A stretch of 64,000 nucleotides of DNA from Ruminococcus sp. Its GTDB lineage: Bacteria > Bacillota > Clostridia > Oscillospirales > Ruminococcaceae. The position numbers and the translations under genes are program-made. Below, in pieces: positions 62,713 to 64,000 of the stretch; the stretch's first letter is position 1; each line of letters starts with the position of its first letter. The notes beneath the pieces are model-generated. The model made no database searches. It was given only the letters and a program-made list of their open reading frames with translations, and had not been told where the DNA came from. The stretch spans positions 1 through 64,000 of the forward strand of contig JAIDQQ010000017.1 of the NCBI GenBank assembly GCA_029062165.1. The letters run 5' to 3'.

Positions 62713-63723
62713 ATGAAAAAATTTAATTTTATACTTTGCCTTGCTATTACAGGGTCTCTCCTGACGGCTTGTGGCGATAATTCCGAAAATTCCACACTGG
62801 AATCTTCCGTCGCTGAAACTCAGGCAACAACCACAACTGAAAAGTCGGAGGAATCACCGGAAGAGGTCGATGACGAAGAAAACTACGAGACCGGTGACGC
62901 CTCACTTGATAATATCAGGAATCAGGACGGAATCGGCGACAATGAACTTCTTGTTGTGAGTTTCGGAACGAGTTTCAACGACAGTCGCCGGTTGACCATC
63001 GGTGCGATTGAAAACGCCTTGGAATCGGCGTTTCCGGACTTTTCGGTAAGACGTGGATTTACCGCCAACATAATTATTGACCACGTTCAGCGACGTGACG
63101 GAATACTTATCGACGACGTGAAAAACGCTCTTGACAGGGCTGTTGAAAACGAGGTCAGAACGCTTGTTGTCCAGCCAACCCACCTTATGAACGGCTTTGA
63201 ATACAACGATATTGTCGACGAGGTTGCACAGTATTCCGACGCTTTTGAAAAAGTCGTTTTCGGCGAACCGCTTCTTACGAGCGACGACGATTTCAGACGA
63301 GTGGAGCAGGCTATTGTTGACTGGACTTCCGATTACGATGACGGCAAAACCGCTATATGTTTCATGGGTCACGGCACGGAAGCGGAATCGAATGGAATTT
63401 ACCGTAAAATGCAGGATTTGCTGACCGCTGACGGCTATGAAAATTATTTTATCGGTACGGTTGAAGCCGAACCGTCGCTTGAAAACGTCGTGAAATCGGT
63501 AAAAAACGGCAGTTACGAACGTGTTGTTTTAGAACCGCTTATGGTTGTCTGCGGTGACCACGCTAATAATGATATGGCAGGTGATGACCCTGATTCATGG
63601 AAATCTGTATTTGAGGCGGAGGGCTATGAAGTCGAGTGCATTATGAGAGGTCTCGGCGAAAATGCCGATATTCAGCAGATTTATGTTGACCATGCACAGA
63701 CGGCTATTAATTCAATAAATTAA
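62713..63723 (+). CDS. cbiK: CbiK-type cobalt chelatase, lipoprotein form
   Basis: 336 residues. A lipoprotein signal ends in LTAC (Cys20), followed by a Thr/Glu/Ser-rich spacer to about 65; the rest is a CbiK (anaerobic sirohydrochlorin cobaltochelatase) domain: LLVVSFGTSFNDSR, VQPTHLMNGFEY (His about 157), CFMGHGTEAESN (His about 219) and VVCGDHANNDMAGDD. The start at 62713 follows AAAGGA. Predicted placement outside the membrane is odd for an enzyme acting on cytoplasmic sirohydrochlorin. It could bind or insert cobalt or iron extracytoplasmically. It is controlled by the upstream riboswitch. Confidence 0.9.
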   Translation: MKKFNFILCLAITGSLLTACGDNSENSTLESSVAETQATTTTEKSEESPEEVDDEENYETGDASLDNIRNQDGIGDNELLVVSFGTSFNDSRRLTIGAIENALESAFPDFSVRRGFTANIIIDHVQRRDGILIDDVKNALDRAVENEVRTLVVQPTHLMNGFEYNDIVDEVAQYSDAFEKVVFGEPLLTSDDDFRRVEQAIVDWTSDYDDGKTAICFMGHGTEAESNGIYRKMQDLLTADGYENYFIGTVEAEPSLENVVKSVKNGSYERVVLEPLMVVCGDHANNDMAGDDPDSWKSVFEAEGYEVECIMRGLGENADIQQIYVDHAQTAINSIN

Positions 63724-63732
63724 ATAAATCCG

Positions 63733-63762
63733 GCGGAGGAGGAAACTTTCTCCGCTGTTTTT
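63733..63762 (+). terminator. Possible attenuating terminator
   Basis: GCGGAG pairs with CTCCGC (63733-63738 with 63750-63755), followed by a T run. It lies between cbiK and the next lipoprotein gene, so expression of the latter may be lower. Confidence 0.5.
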
Positions 63763-63774
63763 TGTGAGGTAATT

Positions 63775-64000
63775 ATGAAAAAATTAATATTTTTATTTTT
63801 AATGCTGACGGCTCTTGTTTCGTGTGGTGAGACCGCTGAAAATACGTCAACGGCGGAAAAACAGCCGAAAACCGTCGCTCCTGTTGAAGTCGTTGAGGAG
63901 GGCATGACACCTGTATATGCCGACGCACTCAAAGACGGAGTTTATCCGGTGGAAGTAACTTCCAGTTCGTCGATGTTCAAAATTACGGCCTGTGAAATTA
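63775..64000 (+). CDS. Lipoprotein, 3' end beyond window
   Basis: 75 codons visible. MKKLIFLFLMLTALVSC is a lipoprotein signal (Cys17), followed by a Thr/Glu/Pro spacer, then PVYADALKDGVYPVEVTSSSSMFKI, which resembles the start of lipoproteins found next to metal or haem ABC importers in Clostridia. TGAGG precedes the ATG. Following cbiK behind a B12 riboswitch, it may begin a cobalt or corrinoid transport set; this cannot be tested within the window. Confidence 0.75.
   Translation, partial: MKKLIFLFLMLTALVSCGETAENTSTAEKQPKTVAPVEVVEEGMTPVYADALKDGVYPVEVTSSSSMFKITACEI

Noticed and set aside
63720-63932. Minus-strand frame near the right edge
   Set aside because: It is opposite the lipoprotein gene, which has a ribosome site and a lipobox.

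Overview
The window is a chromosomal segment of an AT-rich, low-GC Gram-positive anaerobe, most likely a dockerin-bearing Ruminococcus or close relative. The evidence is a secreted family 9 glycoside hydrolase with Thr-rich linkers, two proteins ending in dockerin-type calcium repeats, a type III glutamine synthetase, a three-subunit [FeFe]-hydrogenase, sporulation genes (sigG, spoIIM), strong AGGAGG-type ribosome binding sites and near-consensus sigma-A promoters. There is no phage, insertion sequence, CRISPR array or rRNA. Two tRNA genes (Trp, Arg) lie on the minus strand.

Layout. 0-9 kb: a GH9 cellulase (minus, cut by the left edge), a secreted lysozyme-like protein, tRNA-Trp, a Thr-rich membrane protein, and a minus-strand run of sigG, a DUF624-type membrane protein, spoIIM and proC; then a secreted serine hydrolase with half a dockerin. 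9-16.5 kb: a B12-type radical SAM protein, glnN, a VanY-type carboxypeptidase, a small secreted protein, an HD-domain protein and a cytoplasmic GH13 enzyme fused to DUF1653. 16.4-21.3 kb: the L21 leader, rplU, prp, rpmA, obg, mrnC, yebC, a GNAT enzyme and mntP. 21.3-27.3 kb: an InlB-repeat/dockerin protein with a DUF4250 gene (minus), then hydCBA. 27.3-41.4 kb: a phosphodiesterase, four very small genes of unknown function, pdp, a zinc-ribbon protein, an acyl-CoA-synthetase-like gene, a YwqK/MORN-like protein, endonuclease V, a thioesterase, a dtxR-type regulator with a murL-murD2-like pair, cyclophilin, endonuclease IV and pduL.

41.7-62.3 kb is one almost gapless plus-strand run of 22 genes behind a single clear promoter: mscS, a phosphoesterase, two FAD enzymes, a small gene and rsmA, running directly into sixteen cobalamin genes (anaerobic route: cbiL, D, F, G, H, a cbiJ-E-T fusion, cbiA, cobT, cobU, cobS, a short cobU-like gene, cobC, cbiB, cobD, cbiP, cbiC). 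A promoter and cobalamin riboswitch follow this run and precede a lipoprotein form of the cobalt chelatase CbiK and a second lipoprotein cut by the right edge. Thus the visible B12 feedback element controls metal insertion and probably transport, while no riboswitch is seen at the head of the main cob run.

How the genes fit together: polysaccharide degradation feeds fermentation; hydABC is expected to dispose of electrons as H2; pduL may link acyl-CoA to acyl-phosphate; glnN assimilates ammonia; the cob run makes corrinoids that B12 enzymes, such as the radical SAM protein at 9 kb, may use. The murL-murD2 pair suggests that the D-glutamate of peptidoglycan is made by epimerising a UDP-MurNAc-dipeptide rather than, or as well as, by glutamate racemase.
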